Assembly (NCBI GenBank): GCA_029624735.1 | Contig: JARSSM010000028.1 | Span: forward strand, 1 to 62,666 | DNA from: Defluviicoccus sp. | GTDB lineage: Bacteria; Pseudomonadota; Alphaproteobacteria; Rhodospirillales; Defluviicoccaceae | Length of the DNA: 62,666 bases | Reading direction: 5' to 3' | Shown: piece after piece, positions 1-7,327 of the stretch | Numbering within the stretch: the first letter of the stretch is position 1 | Layout of the letters: every line of letters begins with the position of its first letter | The notes under the pieces: generated by a model | The model's database searches: none | What the model was told of the DNA's origin: nothing | Seen by the model: the letters and a program-made list of their open reading frames with translations, nothing else | Made by a program: the position numbers and the translations under genes

Positions 1-191
1 AGGATGAAGAACGGGATCGCCATGATCTCGAACTTCTCGATGCCGGTAAACAGCTTCAGAGCGACGCTTTCGATCGGCACCTGGGTCATCGTGAACAGGA
101 ACGTGAGCACGGTGAGACCCAGCGAGATCGAGATCGGCATCCCGGTCAGCATCAGGGCGATCAGGAGACCAAAGATAATTGCGGCAGTCAT
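1..191 (-). CDS. dctM: TRAP transporter large permease DctM (partial)
   Basis: Only the N-terminal 63 codons are inside the window; the gene runs off the left edge. The ATG at 191 overlaps the dctQ stop codon in an ATGA arrangement, so the two are translationally coupled. The translation begins MTAAIIFGLLIALMLTGMPI and continues into a hydrophobic segment and the pattern PIESVALKLF..IEKFEIMAIPFFI. This is the conserved start of the TRAP large membrane subunit, which forms the sodium-coupled channel for a C4-dicarboxylate or other organic acid. Identity of the family is firm; the substrate cannot be told from this piece. Confidence 0.9.
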   Translation of the reverse strand, partial: MTAAIIFGLLIALMLTGMPISISLGLTVLTFLFTMTQVPIESVALKLFTGIEKFEIMAIPFFI

Positions 192-784
192 GACTTGCCT
201 CCCATCCGCACCTGTTCGTCATCCTTGAGGATGTCCGTTTCGGTCTCCAGGCCTTCGACGTGGGCGTGGTCTGGACGGGGCAGATGGCCATCGCGGATGA
301 AGCGATAGGTCACCTGCAGGAACCGGAAACACATGAGCGACGAGCCGATCGGCAGGCCCAGATAGACGAGCCACATCGGCGCCTCGAGATCGGCCGAGAC
401 CTGCTCGGTGTGTGCGAGCTCCATAACGAAGCGGATGCCGAAGATGGCGACGATGCCGGTGAAGAGCGCGCCGGCGAGAAGCCCGAAGATGATGAACTTC
501 TTGCGCCAGCTTTCGCTGAGCGCATTGATCAGCACGTCAACGCCGACGTGGATGCCGGTACGTACGCCATAAGCCGCACCGATCTTGGCCATCCAGATGA
601 ACATGTAGATGCAGAGTTCCTGCGCCCAGCCCAGATTGAGAGACAGCAGGAAATCCTGGACGCCGGGGATCGCAAGACCGGCGGCGTAACGGTGGACGAC
701 GGCAACGAAAATGATCAGTGTCGCAGCCGCCATGAGGGTAGCAATCAGCCACTCCTCAAGGTGGTCGAGAAAGCGAAGCAGCAT
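188..784 (-). CDS. dctQ: TRAP transporter small permease DctQ
   Basis: 198-residue inner-membrane protein with four hydrophobic segments (about residues 12-34, 50-68, 87-109 and 132-153) and the DctQ hallmark around NLGWAQELCIYMFIWMAKIGAAYGVRTGIHVGVD. It couples the large permease to the periplasmic solute-binding protein. A longer reading from a TTG at 808 is possible, but that codon lies inside a perfect 13-bp hairpin, so the ATG at 784 is preferred. The gene sits between dctP and dctM on the minus strand, in the usual P-Q-M order. Confidence 0.92.
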   Translation of the reverse strand: MLLRFLDHLEEWLIATLMAAATLIIFVAVVHRYAAGLAIPGVQDFLLSLNLGWAQELCIYMFIWMAKIGAAYGVRTGIHVGVDVLINALSESWRKKFIIFGLLAGALFTGIVAIFGIRFVMELAHTEQVSADLEAPMWLVYLGLPIGSSLMCFRFLQVTYRFIRDGHLPRPDHAHVEGLETETDILKDDEQVRMGGKS

Positions 785-802
785 GGCGATGTCCCGCGCC
801 TG

Positions 803-839
803 CGACAACGCCCGCCCACATCAGGCGCGGGCGTTGTCG
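803..839 (-). promoter_or_regulatory. dctP-dctQ intercistronic hairpin
   Basis: The arms CGACAACGCCCGC (803-815) and GCGGGCGTTGTCG (827-839) are a perfect 13-bp inverted repeat with an 11-nt loop, in the 68-bp gap between dctP and the dctQ ATG. There is no T-run. Such intercistronic hairpins commonly protect the upstream message, so that the binding protein is made in excess over the permeases; that role is inferred. Confidence 0.6.
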
Positions 840-852
840 GTGGGAGGCTGAT

Positions 853-1860
853 TTAGTTGGCGGTGCCGGCGGCAGTGCGCACCTTGTCAAGGAAGTCCTT
901 GCCCCCAACGCGGTCGGCCATGTCGGTGTAGACCGACTCCATCGCCTTGCACAAAGCACCGCGCTCGGCTGCGCTGGGCTGGAAAAAGTCGGTCTTGCCG
1001 GACGCCTTCATGCCTGCCAGCGCATCGTCATTATCTTTCTGCGCAATCTCGTTGGCATATTCCGTCGCTTCAGCCATTGCCTTTTCGAGGCCGGCACGGA
1101 CGTCTGCCGGAAGCCCTTCCCAGAAATTCTTGTTCGTGATCACCGCGTAGCCGAGGTATCCGTGGTTGGATAGCGTGGCGTTCTTCTGTACCTCGTGCAT
1201 TTTCTGAGTATACATATTTGATGGCGGGTTCTCGGTGCCGTCGACGACGCCAGTCTGCAGCGCCTGGTAAACCTCGGAAAATGCCATTACCTGCGGGATC
1301 GCGCCGAGCGAGCGCATTTGCGCTTCCAGCACCTTCGAGGACTGAATGCGCATCTTGACGCCCTTGAAATCCGCAGGCGTCTTCAGCGGCTTGTTGGCGC
1401 TAAAGATTTTGAAGCCGTTGTCCCAGTATGCGAGGCCGACGATGCCTTTCGGGTCAAGCTTGGCAAGCAGATCCTTGCCGATCTGACCTTGAGTGACGGC
1501 GTGCAGGGAGGCCGTATCGCTGAAGATGCACGGAAAATCAAAAACCTCGAACTCTCTGGCGCCCAGCGGCCCAAACTTGGCCAGCGATGGTGCCAGCATT
1601 TGCACCGCACCGAGCTGCAGGGCTTCCAGTTCTTCCTTATCCTTGTAGAGCTGGCTGTTGGGGTAGACTTCAACTTTAGCCTTCCCGTCTGTATACTGCT
1701 CGGCGAGTGCCTTGAATTTCTCGGCGGCGCGCCCTTTCGGCGTATCCGGCGCGACGACGTGGCTGAACTTGATGACAATTGGGTCAGCCGCGTTTGCTGC
1801 CGGCGCGATGACGAGCAGCGCAGCGGACAGACTTGCGGCGACAAAATCGGCAATACGCAT
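853..1860 (-). CDS. dctP: TRAP transporter periplasmic solute-binding protein DctP
   Basis: 335-residue protein with a Sec signal peptide (MRIADFVAASLSAALLVIAPAANA, cleavage near residue 24). The mature DctP fold begins DPIVIKFSHVVAPDTPKG. The conserved ligand-binding stretch includes GVKMRIQSS and the region QALQTGVVDGTENPPSNMY. The ATG at 1860 is preceded by a good GGGAGG Shine-Dalgarno sequence. It binds an organic acid in the periplasm and delivers it to DctQM. It is the first gene of the minus-strand dctPQM operon and is divergent from the dehydrogenase gene at 2360. The exact ligand is unknown. Confidence 0.95.
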   Translation of the reverse strand: MRIADFVAASLSAALLVIAPAANAADPIVIKFSHVVAPDTPKGRAAEKFKALAEQYTDGKAKVEVYPNSQLYKDKEELEALQLGAVQMLAPSLAKFGPLGAREFEVFDFPCIFSDTASLHAVTQGQIGKDLLAKLDPKGIVGLAYWDNGFKIFSANKPLKTPADFKGVKMRIQSSKVLEAQMRSLGAIPQVMAFSEVYQALQTGVVDGTENPPSNMYTQKMHEVQKNATLSNHGYLGYAVITNKNFWEGLPADVRAGLEKAMAEATEYANEIAQKDNDDALAGMKASGKTDFFQPSAAERGALCKAMESVYTDMADRVGGKDFLDKVRTAAGTAN

Positions 1861-2359
1861 GTAGTCCTCCCGTTTAAGTGCAAGACGGCACCGAGCGAAC
1901 CCTCAAAAACGGGGCCCTTTTGCGGTATTCCCGCCCGAATTCTCGGGCATTAAGTCCGGGTTGACCGCCTGTGGCGTGTTCATACAACGATCACAGACCT
2001 GAAGCAACCACTGACAGGCGCTCTCAACTACCGGCAAGGAAAAGTGGCGTGCCAACCTGTATGGACCAACCTAAATGTAGCAACCTGAATGCACCAACGG
2101 GAATGAGCCAGCGGGAGATGTCAATCGGGAAGCCCCAAACAGGGATGCGCCGAGCGGGAAATGGAGCGTGTAAAGAGGCAAGCAGCGGGCGCGCGCCGGC
2201 CGGAACCTGCGGCGGCGAGGAAATAGCGGTGCCGTATGCCGTCGCCGATTTCCGCTTCCGTTTTGCCGGCGCCCGTGCGAGACGAAGACGGTGCAGGGCT
2301 GAGGACCAGAAGCCTTTGAGGGGCGTTCGCCCGGGCACTGACAGAAGGGAGGTTCAGGA
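1861..2359. other. Divergent intergenic region with degenerate repeats
   Basis: This 499-bp gap between dctP (minus) and the dehydrogenase gene (plus) must hold both promoters. I see no convincing gene. The short reading frames on both strands across 1971-2591 have biased composition created by the 14-bp repeats at 2055-2168. Confidence 0.6.
2055..2168. repeat. Degenerate 14-bp tandem repeat array
   Basis: About eight head-to-tail units of 13-16 bp. The first four are aacctgtatggacc, aacctaaatgtagc, aacctgaatgcacc and aacgggaatgagcc. Later units drift to agcgggagatgtc, aatcgggaagcccc, aaacagggatgcgcc and gagcgggaaatggagc. The shared pattern is AAC(C/G)(T/G)GNATGNNCC. The array lies 190-300 bp upstream of the dehydrogenase start. 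It could be a cluster of regulator sites or a decaying minisatellite. Confidence 0.6.
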
Positions 2360-3214
2360 ATGGAAATTCGCAAAGTTGGCGTGGTCGGCGCGGGAACGAT
2401 GGGCAATGGCATCGCCCAAGTGTTTGCCACCGCCGGTTACAACGTCGTCATGCGCGACATCAAGGACGAGTTCGTCGCGCGCGGTCTTGCCACCATCCGC
2501 AAGAGCCTGGAGCGGATGGCCTCACGCGCCAAGATTACGCCCGAGGCGAAAGACGCGGCGCTGGGCCGGATCGAGACCACGACTGAGATGAACGCGCTCG
2601 CTGACTCTGACCTTGTCATCGAGGCCGCTCTGGAAGATGTCTCCGTCAAGGTGCAGATTTTCCGCGAGCTGGACGCGATCGTGAAGCCGGGCGGGATCCT
2701 TGCCACCAACACCTCTTCGATTTCCGTGACCAAGGTCGCCGCGGCGACCAAGCGTCCCGATCACGTGATCGGAATGCACTTTTTCAATCCGGTTCCGATG
2801 ATGCAGCTGGTCGAGGTGATCCGCGCCTTGCAGACCTCGGACGAAGTATGCCGCATCACCGAAGAGGTCAGCCGCAAGGTTGGCAAGACTCCGCACACGG
2901 TGAAGGACAGCTACGGCTTTGTCGGCAACCGGGTGCTGATCCCAATGATCAACGAGGCGATCAACTGTCTGTACGAGGGCTTGGCCGGACCGGAGGACAT
3001 CGACTCGGTCATGAAGCTGGGCATGAACCATCCGATGGGGCCGCTTGCACTGTGCGATCTGATCGGCCTCGACATCACGCTCAACGTGATGGAGACGCTC
3101 TACCAGGGCTTCGAAGACTCGAAGTATCGGCCGAGCCCGCTTCTGAAGCAGATGGTCGATGCTGGCTACCTCGGCCGCAAGACGGGGCGCGGATTCTACA
3201 CGTACGATAAATGA
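2360..3214 (+). CDS. hbd: 3-hydroxybutyryl-CoA dehydrogenase
   Basis: 284 residues, the normal length for the short single-function 3-hydroxyacyl-CoA dehydrogenase family (Hbd/PaaH). It interconverts 3-hydroxyacyl-CoA and 3-oxoacyl-CoA with NAD(P)(H). The N-terminus has the Rossmann motif GAGTMGNGIA (residues 10-19). The catalytic His lies in IGMHFFNPVPMMQLVEV, and the C-terminal domain contains DSYGFVGNRVLIPMINEA and ends GYLGRKTGRGFYTYDK. A GGGAGG ribosome-binding site precedes the ATG. No thiolase or enoyl-CoA hydratase is adjacent, so the pathway (butanoate/PHB or beta-oxidation) is not fixed by context. Confidence 0.95.
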   Translation: MEIRKVGVVGAGTMGNGIAQVFATAGYNVVMRDIKDEFVARGLATIRKSLERMASRAKITPEAKDAALGRIETTTEMNALADSDLVIEAALEDVSVKVQIFRELDAIVKPGGILATNTSSISVTKVAAATKRPDHVIGMHFFNPVPMMQLVEVIRALQTSDEVCRITEEVSRKVGKTPHTVKDSYGFVGNRVLIPMINEAINCLYEGLAGPEDIDSVMKLGMNHPMGPLALCDLIGLDITLNVMETLYQGFEDSKYRPSPLLKQMVDAGYLGRKTGRGFYTYDK

Positions 3215-3343
3215 TCAGCCGGCACGTCTTCCGCACCACTTCAAGGTAAAGCGTACCGCCTGCTGCCGCGATGGGCCGCGGCGGCGGGCGGGAACGCCTT
3301 CAACGTGTCCCGGCGCGCCGCGTGAACAGAGGCCATTGGGGGG

Positions 3344-3958
3344 TTAGAGCGGGGTCCCCGCGCGCTGCAGGGCCTGCTGCCAGACACTCTCGATGTCGTC
3401 GGAGAAGATCAGGCCCGTTTCGGCAGGCGCCGTGAGCCAATCGTTACTGGCGAGTTCGGCCTCAAGTTGGCCGGGACCCCAGCCGGCGTACCCCAGAATG
3501 AACAGTTTCCGCTGCGGTCCGCGACCATCGGCAACCGCTTGCAGCACGTCGCGGCCGGTCGAAAACGCCATGCCGCCGGTCACCGGGGTGGTGCTGGGAC
3601 CTGTATAATCGGCGGAGTGGAGGACAAAGCCGCGCTTGGTCTCGACCGGCCCGCCATACTGCAGCCGCACCGTCGCGGGCTGGACCGCCGTGGTGACGCC
3701 GAAGCCAGCGAGAAGGCGTTGCAGCGGCCCCCTGCCGTAGGTGCGGTTGACCACCAGGCCCATCGCTCCTTCGTCGCTGTGAGCGACGATGAAGATGACG
3801 GTCTCGGCAAAGCGGGGATCGCCGATGCGTGGACTGGCGACCAACAGTTGGCCCGTCAGCGAGGTGCCGGTCGCGTGTGCCGGTCCCCAGTTAGCCGTGC
3901 TGGCGACCACGATGAGAAAGGCGATGAACGTTCGTGCAGCTGTACGGATGAGCATCAT
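3344..3958 (-). CDS. YqgE/AlgH-family protein with signal peptide
   Basis: 204 residues. The YqgE/AlgH fold is recognisable from GQLLVASPRIGDPRFAETVI, then GAMGLVVNRT, the YGGPV patch and the C-terminal ILGYAGWGPGQLEAEL. The family function is not settled (AlgH was implicated in alginate regulation). Unusually, there is an N-terminal hydrophobic segment ending in an AHA site (MMLIRTAARTFIAFLIVVAS, cleavage near residue 29), so this copy looks exported, whereas canonical YqgE is cytosolic. It is followed upstream on the same strand by the DUF2125 gene. Confidence 0.85.
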   Translation of the reverse strand: MMLIRTAARTFIAFLIVVASTANWGPAHATGTSLTGQLLVASPRIGDPRFAETVIFIVAHSDEGAMGLVVNRTYGRGPLQRLLAGFGVTTAVQPATVRLQYGGPVETKRGFVLHSADYTGPSTTPVTGGMAFSTGRDVLQAVADGRGPQRKLFILGYAGWGPGQLEAELASNDWLTAPAETGLIFSDDIESVWQQALQRAGTPL

Positions 3959-3999
3959 GGCGCCATCCTACCGTCGCTCGAAAGCGTGGTCGCCCTCCA

Positions 4000-5073
4000 T
4001 TAGGAGGTCTCGCGGCTCCGGTGTGACCAGTCGACCGCCGGCAGTTCCATCAGCGGGATCGGGCCCGATGAGAGAACACGCTCTTGCAGCGTCAACGGTA
4101 TGCGCACCGGCTTGCTTGGGTTGACGGATCCGCCGGCCAGGACGGCGAAAATCTGTTTCATCCTGAGGCCAGTGGTTACGCTCACGATGCCGCGGACGAT
4201 CAGGGCATCCACTGCCGCATGATAGCCGGAGATTTCGAGGCTCATGGCGCCGATCGGCTGGCCGTTGCGGTCGAGAGCCAGTGTGCCGTCGCCAGCGAGC
4301 CGGACCGGCCCCGAAGCGAGTTCGAACCGCCGCACCTCGATGGTGCCGCCGGCATCCCGCCAGGCGATCAAGTCGTCGCCGGACGGCAGAGCCGGCAAGT
4401 TACCGCCGATATCGAAATCGGCTGCCGCATGGCTGACGGCGCCTGCGAACGGCAGATCCAGTGAAGCCGGCAGCGTTGCGTCTTTCACCGCAAATGTATA
4501 ACGGCGGCCCGGCGCATCTTCAGGCAGCGAACTCGCAGTTGCGTCGAGCGCTGCAACCGTAAAGCGTTCGCCCGTTTCGGCGTCGGTCATGGCAAGCGCG
4601 CGGACCGTGAGCGTGGCGGGACGCGGGAGCGTCGATCCCGGCCCATCGTGCGACCCGGGGCGCAGCTGAACCTGCAACGCGCAGCGCTCGGCCGTCCCGG
4701 TGTAGCGGAACGGCCGCGCCAATCCATGGAGAGCGAGCGTCTGGTCGCCTTCCAGGCTGAGGGTCGCCCGCTGCGGTGCGAACGGATTAGCGGACACCAC
4801 AGCCCGCTCGCCGGCGAGGGTGACGGTCTCAGCCGCCACGCGGAGCGCGAGCGCCGGCTTTGGCAGCACGATCTCCACCGAGCCGGGAAAGCCGCGCCAC
4901 ACCGGAGCACCGTGGGTGATGTCATCGCCCTGGCGCTGCCGATCCTCGATCCAGGCCCGGGTTCCCCGCTCGATCGCGCCGGCAAGGACGAACCAATAGC
5001 CGGTATAGGCGAGGGCCAGCATCGCCAAGCCGGCAACGGCGAGTTTAGGCCAGCGCCGCGTTGCTCCCCGCAC
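4000..5073 (-). CDS. DUF2125 family protein
   Basis: 357 residues with an N-terminal membrane anchor or uncleaved signal (LAVAGLAMLALAYTGYWFVL, residues 11-30). The body is rich in beta-strand patterns and holds the DUF2125 start WFVLAGAIERGTRAWIEDRQRQG and ...GFPGSVEIVLPKPAL. The family is largely alphaproteobacterial and has no assigned function; it resembles periplasm-facing AsmA-like beta proteins. Translation starts at a GTG preceded by a GAGGGAGGG Shine-Dalgarno stretch. It lies 41 bp upstream of the AlgH-like gene on the same strand, so they probably share a transcript. Confidence 0.8.
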   Translation of the reverse strand: MRGATRRWPKLAVAGLAMLALAYTGYWFVLAGAIERGTRAWIEDRQRQGDDITHGAPVWRGFPGSVEIVLPKPALALRVAAETVTLAGERAVVSANPFAPQRATLSLEGDQTLALHGLARPFRYTGTAERCALQVQLRPGSHDGPGSTLPRPATLTVRALAMTDAETGERFTVAALDATASSLPEDAPGRRYTFAVKDATLPASLDLPFAGAVSHAAADFDIGGNLPALPSGDDLIAWRDAGGTIEVRRFELASGPVRLAGDGTLALDRNGQPIGAMSLEISGYHAAVDALIVRGIVSVTTGLRMKQIFAVLAGGSVNPSKPVRIPLTLQERVLSSGPIPLMELPAVDWSHRSRETS

Positions 5074-5127
5074 TCTCCCAACCCTCCCTCAACGCTCAGC
5101 GGTCCTTCTGCCGCAGGCTCCGCCCTA

Positions 5128-5176
5128 GTGCACGGGCACAAACAGAGTGTACATCCTGTTTGTGCCAGTAGTGCAC
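5128..5176. promoter_or_regulatory. Nested palindrome, candidate operator
   Basis: A perfect 11-bp inverted repeat, GGCACAAACAG (5135-5145) and CTGTTTGTGCC (5156-5166) with a 10-bp spacer, is bracketed by two copies of the palindrome GTGCAC (5128-5133 and 5171-5176). It lies just upstream of the DUF2125 gene in the divergent gap before the lipoprotein gene. Symmetry and spacing suit a dimeric repressor; a transcript hairpin is the alternative. The binding protein is unknown. Confidence 0.5.
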
Positions 5177-5350
5177 GCGATTCAATATGTTGTGCAGTGA
5201 CAACCTAGCTCGGGCGTGAACCGCCCGATTGGGTCGCTGCACTAGCACGCGCTACGAGAGGAGGAAAGGGGGCGTCTTCGATAACTGTCCACGGTTGCGC
5301 GCGACGGCATCCTGCTTGTGTTCGTTCCCTCAAGCCGCTATGGTCAGGAC

Positions 5351-5599
5351 ATGCGGATCCTGATGGCATTGATGGTTGTTGCGGCGATGAGCGGTTGCGC
5401 GGAGGTCGTGCAGGGGCCGCGCGAAGTCGCCTATAGTGACGACAGCTTCTACATCCGCCATTCGCCTTTTGCGGGTGTCGGCTCAGTGGACGCGCGGGCG
5501 CAGGATCGGTGCAAAGCGATCGGGAAGGCTGCGGCGCTGAAGCGCGAGGCGCAGTACTACGTCGTCGATCTGCGTGACGCGACCTACGCCTGCCAATAG
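5351..5599 (+). CDS. Small predicted lipoprotein
   Basis: 82 residues from the ATG at 5351. The N-terminus MRILMALMVVAAMSGCAEVV is a lipoprotein signal peptide with the lipobox MSGC, cleaved before Cys16. The mature part has no recognised domain. It contains DSFYIRHSPFAGVGSVDARAQDRC and ends YVVDLRDATYACQ, so a second and third Cys may form a disulfide. An earlier start at 5318 would bury the signal and is less likely. It stands alone, divergent from the DUF2125 gene. Confidence 0.7.
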   Translation: MRILMALMVVAAMSGCAEVVQGPREVAYSDDSFYIRHSPFAGVGSVDARAQDRCKAIGKAAALKREAQYYVVDLRDATYACQ

Positions 5600-5718
5600 A
5601 CGAATTGCCGGAACGTGGGAGCGTTCGCTGCTCCGTCTGGCAAGTAACCGCAACCGAATCGGATCGGCGGCTGGGAGTGTGTTCCTGGCGCAACGGCGCG
5701 CGGGAAGTGGGATGAATG

Positions 5719-5738
5719 GCCGCAACCTGCGGCGTTTT
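5719..5738 (+). terminator. Possible intrinsic terminator
   Basis: Stem GCCGCA / TGCGGC with a 3-nt loop followed by G and TTTT. It lies 120 bp past the lipoprotein stop codon, so it may end that transcript or an unannotated small RNA. Confidence 0.4.
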
Positions 5739-5769
5739 CCCTTTCATCTTCTCGGCATTTGACGTATTT

Positions 5770-5786
5770 CCACACCATGGGTGTGG
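5770..5786. repeat. Perfect 7-bp inverted repeat
   Basis: CCACACC, ATG, GGTGTGG, located 74 bp upstream of the outer-membrane protein start at 5860. A candidate operator or 5'-UTR hairpin; function unknown. Confidence 0.35.
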
Positions 5787-5859
5787 TGTGATCGGGTTAG
5801 CTGGTGGCCCGTTGAGGGGGCTGCCGAAGCCCGCTGAAACGAGGGGTCGGCTAAACGCG

Positions 5860-6660
5860 ATGCGTTTGGTTCTTGGCATAGCAGCGCTTGCGATGATGGT
5901 TGTGGCGACGGCGGCCACAGCGGAGGAGGGGACTGCTGCCAGTGATCTCCAGCGTCCAGCGATTGAGCAGGAAGCGCCGGCAGGGGCTGGAGCTGCCACG
6001 GCTGAACATTCCGAACCGGCGCCGGTGATCCCGCAGTACAGCGGCGTTTCGGGCGATCTGAGCTTTGACTATCAGGGCGGCGTCGGCCTCCTGCAGAGCG
6101 ACAGCCGCGGGACACCCGACGTAGGCTTCTACATCAATGCCCTTTCGAACCGGCGGACGCAGCCGGTGTTGCCCGAGCGCGCCCGGCTGGGCGACCGGGG
6201 CACGCCGGAGAAGTGGGATGTCGGCGCGATCATCGGTTACCAGATCAGCGACATGAACGAACCCGGAGCCGCTGCGGGTGTCAATCTGCAGATGGTGACC
6301 GATCTCGACGATACCGGGCGTGGCATCCTGTTTCAGCCCGGCTTCGACTATACGATGCCGTTTTCCGACACCCTCAAGCTGAACGCCCGCGTGTTTTCGA
6401 CCTACGTCTCGGACGAGGGGATTCATCCCGGCGCCGATACAGCGGCGCGTGGCAATCTCGGCAGTCATGAGACCGAGGGAGGCTGGCGGGACGTCGGCCT
6501 GAATCTTGGCCTTGGCTACAGCATGTCGACCAGTTGGTCGATCGAAACGCAAGCCGGGTTCACGCACAGCTTTGGCAGTGCCGCGAAGAACAGCAGCCAA
6601 GATGACGAGGCTATCGTCAACGACATCTTCGGCGGCGTATTCCTTAATTACCGCTTCTAA
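5860..6660 (+). CDS. Predicted outer-membrane beta-barrel protein
   Basis: 266 residues from the ATG at 5860, with signal peptide MRLVLGIAALAMMVVATAATA. The mature protein begins with an Ala/Glu/Pro-rich linker and continues as alternating beta-strands (GVGLLQSDSRGTPDVGFYIN; KWDVGAIIGYQISD; VGLNLGLGYSMSTSWSIE). It ends GGVFLNYRF with the C-terminal Phe typical of barrel proteins recognised by BamA. The layout resembles the MipA/OmpV family, of which a clearer member lies at 11770. It stands alone between the lipoprotein and glyoxalase genes. Partner and cargo are unknown. Confidence 0.65.
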   Translation: MRLVLGIAALAMMVVATAATAEEGTAASDLQRPAIEQEAPAGAGAATAEHSEPAPVIPQYSGVSGDLSFDYQGGVGLLQSDSRGTPDVGFYINALSNRRTQPVLPERARLGDRGTPEKWDVGAIIGYQISDMNEPGAAAGVNLQMVTDLDDTGRGILFQPGFDYTMPFSDTLKLNARVFSTYVSDEGIHPGADTAARGNLGSHETEGGWRDVGLNLGLGYSMSTSWSIETQAGFTHSFGSAAKNSSQDDEAIVNDIFGGVFLNYRF

Positions 6661-6764
6661 GCCGCGCGGTTCCCGGCCATAACTCTGAGAGACGAGAGCG
6701 GGGCGCCTGTGCCGGTCGCAGCCGGCAGCGTGCGCGCTCTTGGTTTTGCGGGAGAACCCGAGGC

Positions 6765-7205
6765 ATGCAGTATCTGCATACGATGGTGCGCATCACTGAC
6801 GTTGATGCCAGTCTCGATTTCTATTGCAACAAGCTGGGTCTCAAGCAGATCCGCCGCATGGACCATGAGGCGGGCCGGTTCTCGCTTATCTTCCTCGCCG
6901 CGCCCGAGGACGAAGCGCGGGCACGTGAGAACGCCGCGCCAATGCTGGAGCTGACCTACAACTGGGATCCGGAGCAGCTCTCCGGCGGGCGCAACTTTGG
7001 TCACTTGGCGTTTCGCGTCGCTGATATCTACGCCGTTTGTGCACGGCTGATGGCGGCCGGCGTGGTGATCAATCGGCCGCCCCGCGACGGCCGCATGGCG
7101 TTTGTCCGCTCGCCCGATAACATCTCGATCGAACTTCTGCAGATGGGCGAGGCGCTGGCACCGGCCGAGCCCTGGGCCAGCATGCCGAACACCGGTACGT
7201 GGTAG
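6765..7205 (+). CDS. Lactoylglutathione lyase (glyoxalase I) family protein
   Basis: 146 residues, one vicinal-oxygen-chelate domain of two beta-alpha-beta-beta-beta halves. The start MQYLHTMVRITDVDASLDFYCNKLGLK has the GloA-type His5 metal ligand. The middle LELTYNW supplies a Glu ligand, FGHLAFRVADIY the second His, and ISIELLQMG the second Glu. All four metal ligands therefore appear present, consistent with detoxification of methylglyoxal-glutathione hemithioacetal. The N-terminus and C-terminal tail (APAEPWASMPNTGTW) depart slightly from E. coli GloA, so another VOC activity is possible. Confidence 0.85.
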   Translation: MQYLHTMVRITDVDASLDFYCNKLGLKQIRRMDHEAGRFSLIFLAAPEDEARARENAAPMLELTYNWDPEQLSGGRNFGHLAFRVADIYAVCARLMAAGVVINRPPRDGRMAFVRSPDNISIELLQMGEALAPAEPWASMPNTGTW

Positions 7206-7327
7206 CATCGGTTTTCAAACTGCCTTTCCGCCTTCTGGCTTCGGCGACGGCGGACTATATGGGGTGGGATGACGAGATGCCGCAGCCGCCAACGGATTGC
7301 GGTCTCGGACACCGCGGAGCGAGGTCC

